Shown here piece after piece: positions 8,123 to 16,415 of a stretch of 64,000 nt of DNA. The stretch is from the NCBI RefSeq assembly GCF_900156425.1, contig NZ_FTNO01000002.1, positions 1 through 64,000 of the forward strand, in the 5' to 3' direction. Numbering within the stretch: position 1 is the first letter of the stretch; the number at the start of each line of letters is the position of its first letter. A program made the translations under genes and the position numbers. Source of the stretch: Haladaptatus litoreus. Lineage in GTDB: Archaea > Halobacteriota > Halobacteria > Halobacteriales > Haladaptataceae. The notes under the pieces were generated by a model. It searched no databases. It was not told where the DNA came from and saw nothing but the letters and a program-made list of their open reading frames with translations.

Positions 8123-9778
8123 ATGATAGAAGAAAATGACTCTCCACTCGACCGACGACGCTTTTTGACCATGAGTGCACTCGGCGGAGCCACGATGCTC
8201 GCCGGATGTGGCGGCCAAACGACGAGCGATGGACCGAGCGACGGTTCGGAAGGTGGTACGTTCATCAACACGTCTCCAGAGAGCGCGACGACACTTGACC
8301 CACGTATGAACGAACTCGCGTGGGCGAATTCGATGATGCACTACCTGTTCGATACGCTCGTGACTGTCAAACCCGACGGAAGCGATATCGTTCCCCATCT
8401 CGCAAAGGAACGACCGAAAAAGCAGGACGAGACGACGTACACCGTTCCTCTCAAGCAGGGAGTCACGTTCCACGATGGAAGCGAGATGACTGCCGAGGAC
8501 GTGGCGTACTCGTTCAACTGGGTTCTCGACCCGAAGAACAAATCGACGAACCGGGAGAATCTCGGGTTCATTGACAACGTCGAGAAGACCGGCGATTACG
8601 AGGTGACGTTCAATCTCAAATACGCGTATGCACTGTTCGAACTGGAACTGGCAGGGATGAACGCAGCCATCGTTCCGAAGAAGGTCGCCGAAAACAAGGG
8701 GCAAAAGAAGTTTGCGCAGAAACCAGTCGGAAGCGGCCCGTTCAAACTCAAGGACTGGCAGTCCGGGTCACATCTCACGCTCGAACGGTACGACGATTAC
8801 TTCCTGAAAAAGCCCAAGCTAAAACAGATCAAGTATCGCATTATTCCTCAGGCACAGACCGCATTCGTTGACCTCAAAACCGGTGGCGTGCATCAGGCGT
8901 CCGTCTCCGAAACCTTACTCGGGGAAGCGAAAAAGATCGATTCCATCCAGATGAAGCGCATCTCACAGTTCGATTACAACGGACTCATTTTCAACTCGAA
9001 ACGGGAGCCGTTCGATAATCGGAATGTTCGGGAGGCGATGCAGTATCTCGTCGATTACGACGATATGCTGAAGGTAACGAAGGGGGAACTCGCAAAGCGA
9101 AGCTATGGATTCATGCCGAAAGATGTGAACGAGGCGTGGAATTTCCCATGGCAAGAGTGGAAACAAAAATACTACCCGTCGAGAGACCACGAAAAGGCGA
9201 AGCAGTTGCTCGAAGAGGCGGGATACGGTGACGGGTTCGACGTGACGATGTCCACGCTCGCGTCTGGAAAGTTCAAAAACATGGTCATCAAGCTACAGAA
9301 CGAGATGAACCAAGTCGGTATCAACGCAGAGGTGCAGGAAGTGGACACCGGTCGATGGCTCGATCAACTCGATACGGGGGAGTTCGACGTGACTATCTAC
9401 GGTTGGTCCGGCGGCCAAGACCCCGATGGATTCTACTACTATCTGTTCCGCAACCCGCGTAACGACGACGGTGGCGTGGAAGACAATTACGTCGGCAACG
9501 CCGCCGGGGGAATGCTGTACGAGGCATACCCCGATAGCGAGAAGCTGAAAAAAGCGGACGAAAAGATTCGAAAAGCGCGTAAGCTTGGGAGCCGCGAGGA
9601 GCGCAGAAAGCTGTACATCGAACTCGCGGAGACGTTCCAGTCGGAGTATCCCCACATTCCGGTGTACTCGGAACAGTCCGCCACCGCATGGAGCAAGAAA
9701 GTCAACGGCTACGACCCGACCGCATTCGCCGCACAACCGCTGTGTAACAAGTGGTCGAACGCCTCGCTCGACAACTAA
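8123..9778 (+). CDS. ABC peptide transporter substrate-binding lipoprotein (SBP family 5)
   Basis: This 551-aa protein starts with a Tat motif (DRRRFL) and a lipobox LAGC with the lipid-bearing Cys29, followed by a Ser/Gly-rich linker. The rest is a DppA/OppA (E. coli nomenclature) type SBP_bac_5 fold, with motifs such as FHDGSEMTAEDVAYSF. It should bind oligopeptides outside the membrane and hand them to the permeases encoded directly downstream. It is the DppE equivalent of the Bacillus dpp operon. It begins a same-strand run of six genes extending to 15347. Substrate specificity cannot be read from sequence. Confidence 0.93.
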   Translation: MIEENDSPLDRRRFLTMSALGGATMLAGCGGQTTSDGPSDGSEGGTFINTSPESATTLDPRMNELAWANSMMHYLFDTLVTVKPDGSDIVPHLAKERPKKQDETTYTVPLKQGVTFHDGSEMTAEDVAYSFNWVLDPKNKSTNRENLGFIDNVEKTGDYEVTFNLKYAYALFELELAGMNAAIVPKKVAENKGQKKFAQKPVGSGPFKLKDWQSGSHLTLERYDDYFLKKPKLKQIKYRIIPQAQTAFVDLKTGGVHQASVSETLLGEAKKIDSIQMKRISQFDYNGLIFNSKREPFDNRNVREAMQYLVDYDDMLKVTKGELAKRSYGFMPKDVNEAWNFPWQEWKQKYYPSRDHEKAKQLLEEAGYGDGFDVTMSTLASGKFKNMVIKLQNEMNQVGINAEVQEVDTGRWLDQLDTGEFDVTIYGWSGGQDPDGFYYYLFRNPRNDDGGVEDNYVGNAAGGMLYEAYPDSEKLKKADEKIRKARKLGSREERRKLYIELAETFQSEYPHIPVYSEQSATAWSKKVNGYDPTAFAAQPLCNKWSNASLDN

Positions 9779-9805
9779 CAACCCACCATTTCCGTACACG
9801 AAATT

Positions 9806-10756
9806 ATGAGTATGTACCGATACACCGCCCGGCGACTCCTACAAATCATTCCGGTGTTGTTGGGCGTGTTTACCCTTACGTTCGTTATGATGCACGCGCT
9901 TCCGGGCAACCCGGTGCGCATCTACCTCGGGTTGAATCCGAGCCAAGAACTCGCAGACGACCTCATCCGACAGTACGGGTTCGACCAACCGCTCTGGCAA
10001 CAGTATCTCGACTATCTCGGACGGGTTCTCACCGGGAACCTCGGCGAATCTTTCCTGCTAAAACGTCCCGTCACCGACCTCATGCTGGAGCGTCTCGGAC
10101 CAACCCTCACCCTGATGGGCCTTTCGTACGTCATCGCACTCCCGATTTCGCTGTTGCTCGGCGTCTACGCCGCCTCGCGACACAACGAGCTGGGCGACCA
10201 CGTCTCGCGATTTTTCGGACTAGCGGGACTCTCCACGCCGAACTTCTGGCTCGGGCTGATGCTCATCTTCCTGTTCTCTTACGAGCTGGGCTGGCTTCCG
10301 ACATCGGGGTACGTACCCTTCGCACAGAACCCGGTGGAGTCGGCGAAACGCCTCGTGATGCCCGTCATCACGCTCGCGACTGCACAGACCGCGACGTTGA
10401 TGCGCATGACGCGTTCCAGCATGATCGAAGAGCTATCGCAGGAGTACGTCCAGACGGCCCGAGCATACGGCCTGCCGGAACGGCGCATTCTGCTCAAGCA
10501 CGCCTTCAGAAATGCGCTGTTGCCACTGGTGACCATCATCGGGCTACAGCTGTCGTTCCTGCTGGACGGTAGCGTCATCGCGGAGAAAATCTTCGCCATT
10601 CCCGGCATGGGCCGACTGTTCTTCAATGGCATCACGAAACAGGACTACGGCGTTATCATGGGAATGACACTGTCGTTCGCGTTGTTGTTCCTCATCGGCG
10701 TCCTGCTGACAGACCTCGCCTACGCGTACATCGACCCACGAATCAGATACGACTGA
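9806..10756 (+). CDS. dppB: Peptide ABC transporter permease, DppB type
   Basis: This 316-aa inner-membrane protein has six helices. The N-terminal MYRYTARRLLQ... segment and the EAA loop (ARAYGLPERRILLKHAFRNALLP) are the standard marks of DppB/OppB permeases, the latter contacting the ATPases. It lies 27 bp after the binding protein and 1 bp before dppC. The partner proteins are encoded immediately downstream, so the transporter is complete. Confidence 0.93.
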   Translation: MSMYRYTARRLLQIIPVLLGVFTLTFVMMHALPGNPVRIYLGLNPSQELADDLIRQYGFDQPLWQQYLDYLGRVLTGNLGESFLLKRPVTDLMLERLGPTLTLMGLSYVIALPISLLLGVYAASRHNELGDHVSRFFGLAGLSTPNFWLGLMLIFLFSYELGWLPTSGYVPFAQNPVESAKRLVMPVITLATAQTATLMRMTRSSMIEELSQEYVQTARAYGLPERRILLKHAFRNALLPLVTIIGLQLSFLLDGSVIAEKIFAIPGMGRLFFNGITKQDYGVIMGMTLSFALLFLIGVLLTDLAYAYIDPRIRYD

Positions 10757-10757
10757 C

Positions 10758-11843
10758 ATGAGTACGACCAATTCACTCTCCGAGAGTAGCATCGACACCG
10801 AGAGCAGACTCAAAGGAACCATCCGAGAACTCCGACACAGTCCGACGGCAATCGCTGGCGCAGCTATCGTCGGAATCCTCGTCGTGCTGGCCATCTTCTC
10901 GACCATCGACCTCGTGGTGTTCGACAAAGCCCTCATCACCGCGATTCACGAAAACCCCCACGCGCAGAACACAGACGAATCCTATTCGGCTCCCTCCCTC
11001 GACCATCCGATGGGAACCGACGATTTCGGCCGGGACGTGCTCTCTCGAATCATTTACGGAAGCCGAATCGCGCTCGCCATTGGCATCATTTCCGTCGGAA
11101 TCAGCTTCCTCGGTGGAATCGCCTGTGGCGCGGCGGCAGCCTACTTCGGCGGTCGAATCGATGACACAATCATGCGCCTGCTTGAAGTGCTGTACTCGAT
11201 TCCGAGCCTCATCCTCGCCATGACGATGATGGCGATTATGGGACCGAGCGTCTACAACCTCTTTCTCGCCTACGGGGTCATCGGCATTCCCGCCTACGCC
11301 CGCGTCATGCGGTCGGAAGTGCTCTCTCTCCGCGAGGAAGAGTACGTCGAGGCGGCGCGCGCCGCCGGACTACCCAAACGCACGATCCTGTTCCGCGAAA
11401 TCGTGCCAAACGGACTGGCCGCGGTCGTCGTGCAGGCCACCCTCTCGATGGGGAGCGTCATCATCGGCGCGGCGGCACTGTCATTCCTCGGATTCGGAGT
11501 GCAACCGCCGACAGCGTCGTGGGGTCGCATGTTGAGCGGTGCGCAGGAAGCCATGATAATCGCGCCGTGGGTCGCCTTCTTTCCGGGCCTGATGATTTTC
11601 ATCACCGTGATGGGGTTCAACATGCTCGGCGACGGCCTCCGGGACGCGATGGATCCGCGAACCACGCTCCGCAAGGCGAACTGGGACGAGCTGGACGACG
11701 ATTTCCTCCCCAGCGAGAGCGCGCCAAGGGAAGAACCCGATGCCGTCGCCGACCGACCTGCGACGGACGGCGGGACGGATGCAAATCCTGAATCGGAGAC
11801 GAAGACAGGAGAAAGCGAGACTGAGAGGGGGCGAATGCAATGA
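10758..11843 (+). CDS. dppC: Peptide ABC transporter permease, DppC type
   Basis: This 361-aa permease has the OppC N-terminal helix and an EAA loop (AARAAGLPKRTILFREI). A charged C-terminal tail of about 60 residues after the last helix (Asp/Glu/Ser/Thr-rich) is longer than in bacterial DppC and is a typical halophile extension. The last four bases overlap dppD (ATGA), suggesting coupled translation. Confidence 0.93.
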   Translation: MSTTNSLSESSIDTESRLKGTIRELRHSPTAIAGAAIVGILVVLAIFSTIDLVVFDKALITAIHENPHAQNTDESYSAPSLDHPMGTDDFGRDVLSRIIYGSRIALAIGIISVGISFLGGIACGAAAAYFGGRIDDTIMRLLEVLYSIPSLILAMTMMAIMGPSVYNLFLAYGVIGIPAYARVMRSEVLSLREEEYVEAARAAGLPKRTILFREIVPNGLAAVVVQATLSMGSVIIGAAALSFLGFGVQPPTASWGRMLSGAQEAMIIAPWVAFFPGLMIFITVMGFNMLGDGLRDAMDPRTTLRKANWDELDDDFLPSESAPREEPDAVADRPATDGGTDANPESETKTGESETERGRMQ

Positions 11844-12853
11844 GCCTCCTCGAAGTCGAAGACCTCCGGACGTACTTCTACACGGAAGGCGGCATCGTGC
11901 AAGCCGTCGATGGCGTCAGTTTCGAGGTAGGCCGCGGCGAAACCATCGGCTTGGTCGGCGAGAGCGGGGCCGGAAAAAGTGTGACGGTCAAAAGTCTTCT
12001 CGGCCTCATCAACCCGCCCGGCAAGGTGGTCGATGGGTCGGTTCGGTTCGACGGGCGCGACCTGACCGAATGCACGGAGCGCGAACTCCGGCAGGAAGTT
12101 CGCGGGAGCGAAATCTCGTTTGTCTTCCAAGACCCGATGTCGGCGCTGAATCCCGTGTTCACCGTGGGCCATCAAATCGCCGAAATCGTGGAGTACCACA
12201 CCGACCGGAGCGAGAAAGAGGCGCACGAGCGGGCGGTCGAACTGTTGGACGACGTGGGGATTCCAGACCCCGAACAGCGGGCCGACCAGTATCCGCACGA
12301 GTTTTCGGGCGGGATGCGCCAGCGCGCGCTCATCGCCATGGCGCTGTCGTGCAGTCCGAAACTCATCATCGCGGATGAACCGACGACGGCGCTGGACGTG
12401 ACGATTCAAGCCCAAATTCTCGACCTGTTCGACGAAATTCAGGAGAAGTACGACACCAGCGTCGTCTACGTCACGCACGACCTCGGGGTCGTGCGTGAAG
12501 TCTGTGACAGGGTAGCCGTGATGTACCTCGGCAAGGTGGTCGAACACGCACCCTACGAGGAACTGTACCGGAATCCGAAACACCCCTACACGCAGTCGCT
12601 CCTGCGCTCCGTCGTTCGTCCGGACGAGCGCGCAGACGCCCTGAATCCAATCGAGGGAACGATGCCGAGCGCAATCGACCCGCCATCGGGCTGTCGATTC
12701 CGTACGCGCTGTCCCGTCGCGGTTGACGACTGCGCCCGCATCGAACCGCCGCGAATCGACGTGGGACCGAATCACGATTCGGCGTGTATTCTCTACAAAG
12801 ACGAGTACGGAAAGATGGAGGAACCGACCCTTCACGAGCGAGGTCAACGATGA
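11840..12853 (+). CDS. dppD: Peptide ABC transporter ATPase, DppD type
   Basis: This 337-aa ATPase has Walker A GESGAGKS, the signature FSGGMRQR, Walker B LIIADEPTTALD and a C-terminal oligopeptide-binding extension with CRFRTRCP and spaced Cys residues. It energises uptake together with the adjacent DppF-type subunit. It overlaps dppC and dppF by four bases each. Confidence 0.93.
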   Translation: MSLLEVEDLRTYFYTEGGIVQAVDGVSFEVGRGETIGLVGESGAGKSVTVKSLLGLINPPGKVVDGSVRFDGRDLTECTERELRQEVRGSEISFVFQDPMSALNPVFTVGHQIAEIVEYHTDRSEKEAHERAVELLDDVGIPDPEQRADQYPHEFSGGMRQRALIAMALSCSPKLIIADEPTTALDVTIQAQILDLFDEIQEKYDTSVVYVTHDLGVVREVCDRVAVMYLGKVVEHAPYEELYRNPKHPYTQSLLRSVVRPDERADALNPIEGTMPSAIDPPSGCRFRTRCPVAVDDCARIEPPRIDVGPNHDSACILYKDEYGKMEEPTLHERGQR

Positions 12854-14133
12854 GTCAACGCCTTCAGCAACGACCGCAAGAATCGGACGAACCACTGCTC
12901 AGGGTCGAGAACCTGAAGAAACATTTCCCGGTCAACTCCGGCTTCATCAGTTCGATACGGTGGAACTCCGATAGCGGATTTCCGCTCGAACTGGACGACA
13001 AAAGCGTCAGGGCGGTCGATGGCGTCAACTTCGACCTGTATCCCGGCGAAACACTCGGCGTCGTCGGCGAATCCGGCTGTGGCAAATCGACGCTCGCACG
13101 AACCCTGCTCGGTCTGACCGAACCGACCGATGGGGCGGTCGAATTTCGCGGAACGCGAACCACGACGTTCGACCGCGGCGCGAAACGGGAATTTCGGCGG
13201 AACGCCCAGATGGTGTTCCAAGACCCCCAATCGAGTCTGAACCCGCGTCGAAAGGTCGGAAACATCATCGCCGACCCGCTGGAAGCGGCGGGATGGGACG
13301 AAGCAAAGCGCCGTGAGCGCGTCCGCGAACTGCTCGGACAGGTCGGATTGAAGGAAGAACATTACGGACGCTATCCGCACGAGTTTTCGGGCGGCCAGCG
13401 CCAGCGAATCAACCTCGCGCGGGCGCTGTCGATTAACCCTGACCTCGTCATCGCCGACGAACCCGTAAGTGGGTTGGACATGAGCGTGCAGGCTCAAATC
13501 CTCTCGTTGATGCAGGATTTGCAGGAGGAGTACGGCCTGACCTACCTGTTCATCACGCACGACCTCTCTGTGATTCGGAACGTGGCAGACCGCGTTGCCG
13601 TGATGTATCTCGGCGATTTCGTGGAAACCGGCCCGGTTGACAGGCTGTTTACGGAGCCACATCACCCCTACACCCGCGCCCTGTTGGATTCGGTGCCGAA
13701 CCCAGACCCGGACACCCGCGGCGTCGAATCGAAACTGGTCGGCGACGTGCCGAGTCCGAGCGACCCGCCATCCGGGTGTAAGTTCCACACGCGCTGTCCG
13801 TCGCTCATCGTGCCCGACCCATTCACTCGGGATGAGTACCGCGAGTACATGGAACTCAGGGGTGACATGCGCGACGAAAGTCTGCAGACCGACACAGACC
13901 CGGCATCGGTTCGGGCGCACTACTTCGAGGGCAACCTTCCGGCACGAGTCGAGGAAACCGTGGAACGGGCCGTTTCACATGCGGCAGACGGGAACTGGGA
14001 CGAAGCGCAGTCCGCGCTCGCGGAGTACCTTTCTCCCTGCGAAGCACACGTTCCGGAACTGGAATCCGTCGACGACGGCCATCTGTCGGCCTGTCACATC
14101 GACAGCGACGACAGAGAGGCGTTTTCGTGGTGA
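12850..14133 (+). CDS. dppF: Peptide ABC transporter ATPase, DppF/YkfD type, with C-terminal insertion
   Basis: This 427-aa ATPase has Walker A GESGCGKST, signature FSGGQRQR and Walker B LVIADEPVSGLD. The usual short oligo/dipeptide C-terminus is interrupted: roughly 90 residues (about 325-415) are inserted between KFHTRCP and the final LSACH, and include a helical, acidic segment. The start at 12850 is set by the ATGA overlap with dppD. The 3' end overlaps the S13 peptidase gene by 7 bp, so importer and peptidase are translationally linked. Confidence 0.92.
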   Translation: MSQRLQQRPQESDEPLLRVENLKKHFPVNSGFISSIRWNSDSGFPLELDDKSVRAVDGVNFDLYPGETLGVVGESGCGKSTLARTLLGLTEPTDGAVEFRGTRTTTFDRGAKREFRRNAQMVFQDPQSSLNPRRKVGNIIADPLEAAGWDEAKRRERVRELLGQVGLKEEHYGRYPHEFSGGQRQRINLARALSINPDLVIADEPVSGLDMSVQAQILSLMQDLQEEYGLTYLFITHDLSVIRNVADRVAVMYLGDFVETGPVDRLFTEPHHPYTRALLDSVPNPDPDTRGVESKLVGDVPSPSDPPSGCKFHTRCPSLIVPDPFTRDEYREYMELRGDMRDESLQTDTDPASVRAHYFEGNLPARVEETVERAVSHAADGNWDEAQSALAEYLSPCEAHVPELESVDDGHLSACHIDSDDREAFSW

Positions 14134-15347
14134 AATCCAACAGTTTCGCATCGAGCGTGTTGGTGCGGGAACTCGGCGGCGACGAACTCGTTGCACACGA
14201 CCCAGACGTGCCACTGCCGCCTGCATCGAATACGAAACTGCTCACCGCCGCGCTCGCGTTGCACCACCTCGGTTCAGACTACCGATTCGAAACGCGCGTC
14301 TTCAGGGATGGCGATTCCCTCGTCCTTCGAGGACGAGGGAATCCCTCGCTCTCACCGACGCAGTTGTCGGTGCTCTCGGAAAGCGTCCGAAACGAGAGTA
14401 TCGACACGGTCACAAACCTCGTCGCCGACGTAGGATGCTTCTCCGAAGCATTCCGCGGGCCGGGGTGGATGTGGGAAGATGGACAGTACGGCTACGGCGC
14501 AGAAAGCACGGCACTCGCGCTTTCTGGGAACACCGTTTCGGTGACGGTGTCCGGCACCGACATCGAAATCTCACCGAAACCGAACACGACAGAAATCGTC
14601 ACGGATTTCGACCCGTCTGCTGACGAACTGCGCGTCTTTCGAGACGAGGACGAAATTCGAATCGAGGGACAACCGTCTGATGAACCGCAGACGGAAACCG
14701 TTCCGGTCGCCGACCCGATTCGTCACTGTCTGCTCGCGTTTCAAGATACATTGGAAGCGACGGGAGTCACGCACACTGGTGGACTGCTGATTTCCCGAAA
14801 TCCGAATTCAGGAGAGCCGATTGCGACCGTGAAATCGCCGCCCGTTTCCGAACTCGTTCGGGAGATGAACGTCCCGTCGGACAATTTCCTCGCGGAGCAA
14901 CTCGCCAGAACCGTCTCCCGCGAGGTTCGCGGCGACGGTTCGTGGGAAACATGGGAGACAGTCGTGAGCGAGTTTCTCGACGCCCATGACGCAGGCGGGG
15001 CCAGAATCCGGGACGGTTCAGGCCTGTCGCGGTACAATCTGGTTTCCGCCCGGGGATTGGTTCGCGTTCTCGAATGGGTGGAAAGACAACCGTGGGCGAA
15101 CACGTTTTTCGCTTCGCTTCCACAACCCGGCGAGGGAACACTGGAAAATCGCCTACTCGAAACGGACTGCGAACTCCGAGCGAAAACCGGCACGCTCACC
15201 GGGAGCAGAACCCTCTCGGGAATCGTTCGTCGGAACGATGGAAGAAATGATGTGGTGTTCTCCGTACTATTGGGAGGGTTAACTGGCGAAGACGAGGAGA
15301 ACGCACGAGAGACGATAGACGATTTTGTGCGGGAACTGGCCGGTTGA
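14127..15347 (+). CDS. S13-family D-Ala-D-Ala carboxypeptidase-like protein (DacB/PBP4)
   Basis: This 406-aa protein has the S13 motif set: SxxK (Ser34-Asn-Thr-Lys37), SDN (251-253), a GSGLSRYN block and KTG in AKTGTL. Bacterial PBP4 enzymes trim or cut murein peptides in the periplasm after export. This protein has no signal peptide and its first motif lies close to the N-terminus, so it should be cytoplasmic. It starts with GTG (14127 or 14130) inside the last codons of dppF, a 7-bp overlap, which ties it to peptide import. I infer it removes D-amino acids from imported peptides. A perfect 14-bp inverted repeat lies in its coding sequence at 14313-14343. Confidence 0.88.
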   Translation: MVKSNSFASSVLVRELGGDELVAHDPDVPLPPASNTKLLTAALALHHLGSDYRFETRVFRDGDSLVLRGRGNPSLSPTQLSVLSESVRNESIDTVTNLVADVGCFSEAFRGPGWMWEDGQYGYGAESTALALSGNTVSVTVSGTDIEISPKPNTTEIVTDFDPSADELRVFRDEDEIRIEGQPSDEPQTETVPVADPIRHCLLAFQDTLEATGVTHTGGLLISRNPNSGEPIATVKSPPVSELVREMNVPSDNFLAEQLARTVSREVRGDGSWETWETVVSEFLDAHDAGGARIRDGSGLSRYNLVSARGLVRVLEWVERQPWANTFFASLPQPGEGTLENRLLETDCELRAKTGTLTGSRTLSGIVRRNDGRNDVVFSVLLGGLTGEDEENARETIDDFVRELAG

Positions 15348-15390
15348 AGGTACGAAGGTTTTTGTTTGAGGAAGCGGCCAACAAGGAGCG

Positions 15391-15723
15391 ATGCGTAGTA
15401 TTCGAGTGGTCGTTTGGCCAGTGATTTCAGCATTGCTACTGGTATTTCTTTATCATCACGGCTACCGAACTCGTTTCGAAGCAGAGAAGGCAGTCTGCCG
15501 AACCAGAAACGGTAAACAGGAAATTCGAATCGTCGGCATCGGGCCGCCGCCACCCGTGAACGACGACCGCTGTTACCCGTACCACTCGTTTCGTCCCGCA
15601 CCGCCAGCGCGGAGCATGGCAACGGATGCCTCAAATGCTCCGACGTATTCCTCGGCTTCGACGCGCGTCGTCCGCCCGCCGATTCGTTCGACCGACGGAA
15701 GCCCTGCCGAACGCGCGGCCTGA
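15391..15723 (+). CDS. Doubtful small membrane protein
   Basis: A 110-aa frame begins with an ATG preceded by AAGGAG at about 9 bp and encodes one hydrophobic helix near residues 6-20. Its last 150 bp are antisense to the 3' end of dppA, which weakens it: that part reads like a shadow frame (Ser/Arg/Pro-rich). The first 50 residues could be a true short protein with a different end. Confidence 0.3.
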   Translation: MRSIRVVVWPVISALLLVFLYHHGYRTRFEAEKAVCRTRNGKQEIRIVGIGPPPPVNDDRCYPYHSFRPAPPARSMATDASNAPTYSSASTRVVRPPIRSTDGSPAERAA

Positions 15724-16415
15724 TTCGTCGTGGCCCAGTCGGCCTCGATAGCGACGGATTCGTCCGGAGCGGGTTGAGCGAGATCGTCATCCTTCGCGCG
15801 TCGAACCGCCCGCTCCGCGGCGGTTCGAATCCGCTCGTTGGCGTCCTCGATTGGAAGACAGTCGGCGGTAAACCGGTCGATTCCGTCCTTGACGACCGCG
15901 GTTTCCACGTCTTCCAGTTCGTCGCGGGCCTCGGTTTCGGTCGCATCGTCGCCAGTCACGAGGCCGACGGGAACGCCGAGGGAGCCTGCGAATCCGGCGT
16001 TCCAGCCGAGTTCGCCGACTTCGGCGTCGTTCACGCGAAGCGAGACGAGTATCTGCGGATAGAAGGTGTGATTGAGGACGGCCTCCGGCGTTCCGGCTTT
16101 ACCGTGATAGCCGACGAAAAAGGCAACGTCGTGGTCTGCGGTGAGTCCCTGCATCATCGACCGGGGTTTCGTGCCGCCGCGAATCAGGCGGGCGGCGTCG
16201 TGAAGCGCACTCCGAGAAAGATTCGTCATCGAAGAGTGCGAATCGTTGACGAGAACGTTTTCCGCCCCGCCCGCGACTGCGCCCGCTACAGCGACGTTCA
16301 CGTCGCCGACCATCAGTTCCCGTCCAGCGTCGTAGTCGGCTTCGCCTTTCACCACGTCGCGCGGGTCGGCGATGCCCGTGATTCCCTCCATGTCGGCGGA
16401 AATGAAGACGTTCAC
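15573..16415 (-). CDS. dppA: DppA-type D-aminopeptidase (peptidase M55)
   Basis: This 280-aa protein starts with the M55 hallmark FISADMEGITGI, whose Asp and Glu bind zinc, followed by a conserved NDSHSSMTNL and GYHGKAG with further metal and catalytic His residues. Bacillus DppA cleaves D-Ala-D-Ala and D-Ala-Gly dipeptides and is encoded with the dpp importer. The GTG start at 16415 overlaps the stop of the upstream S9 peptidase gene by four bases (GTGA), so both are likely translated together. It converges on the dpp-S13 operon. Confidence 0.92.
   Translation of the reverse strand: MNVFISADMEGITGIADPRDVVKGEADYDAGRELMVGDVNVAVAGAVAGGAENVLVNDSHSSMTNLSRSALHDAARLIRGGTKPRSMMQGLTADHDVAFFVGYHGKAGTPEAVLNHTFYPQILVSLRVNDAEVGELGWNAGFAGSLGVPVGLVTGDDATETEARDELEDVETAVVKDGIDRFTADCLPIEDANERIRTAAERAVRRAKDDDLAQPAPDESVAIEADWATTNQAARSAGLPSVERIGGRTTRVEAEEYVGAFEASVAMLRAGGAGRNEWYG

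Noticed and set aside
11294..12895. A 533-aa minus-strand frame across dppC-dppD
   Set aside because: It is antisense to well-supported ABC transporter genes and has no conserved motif.
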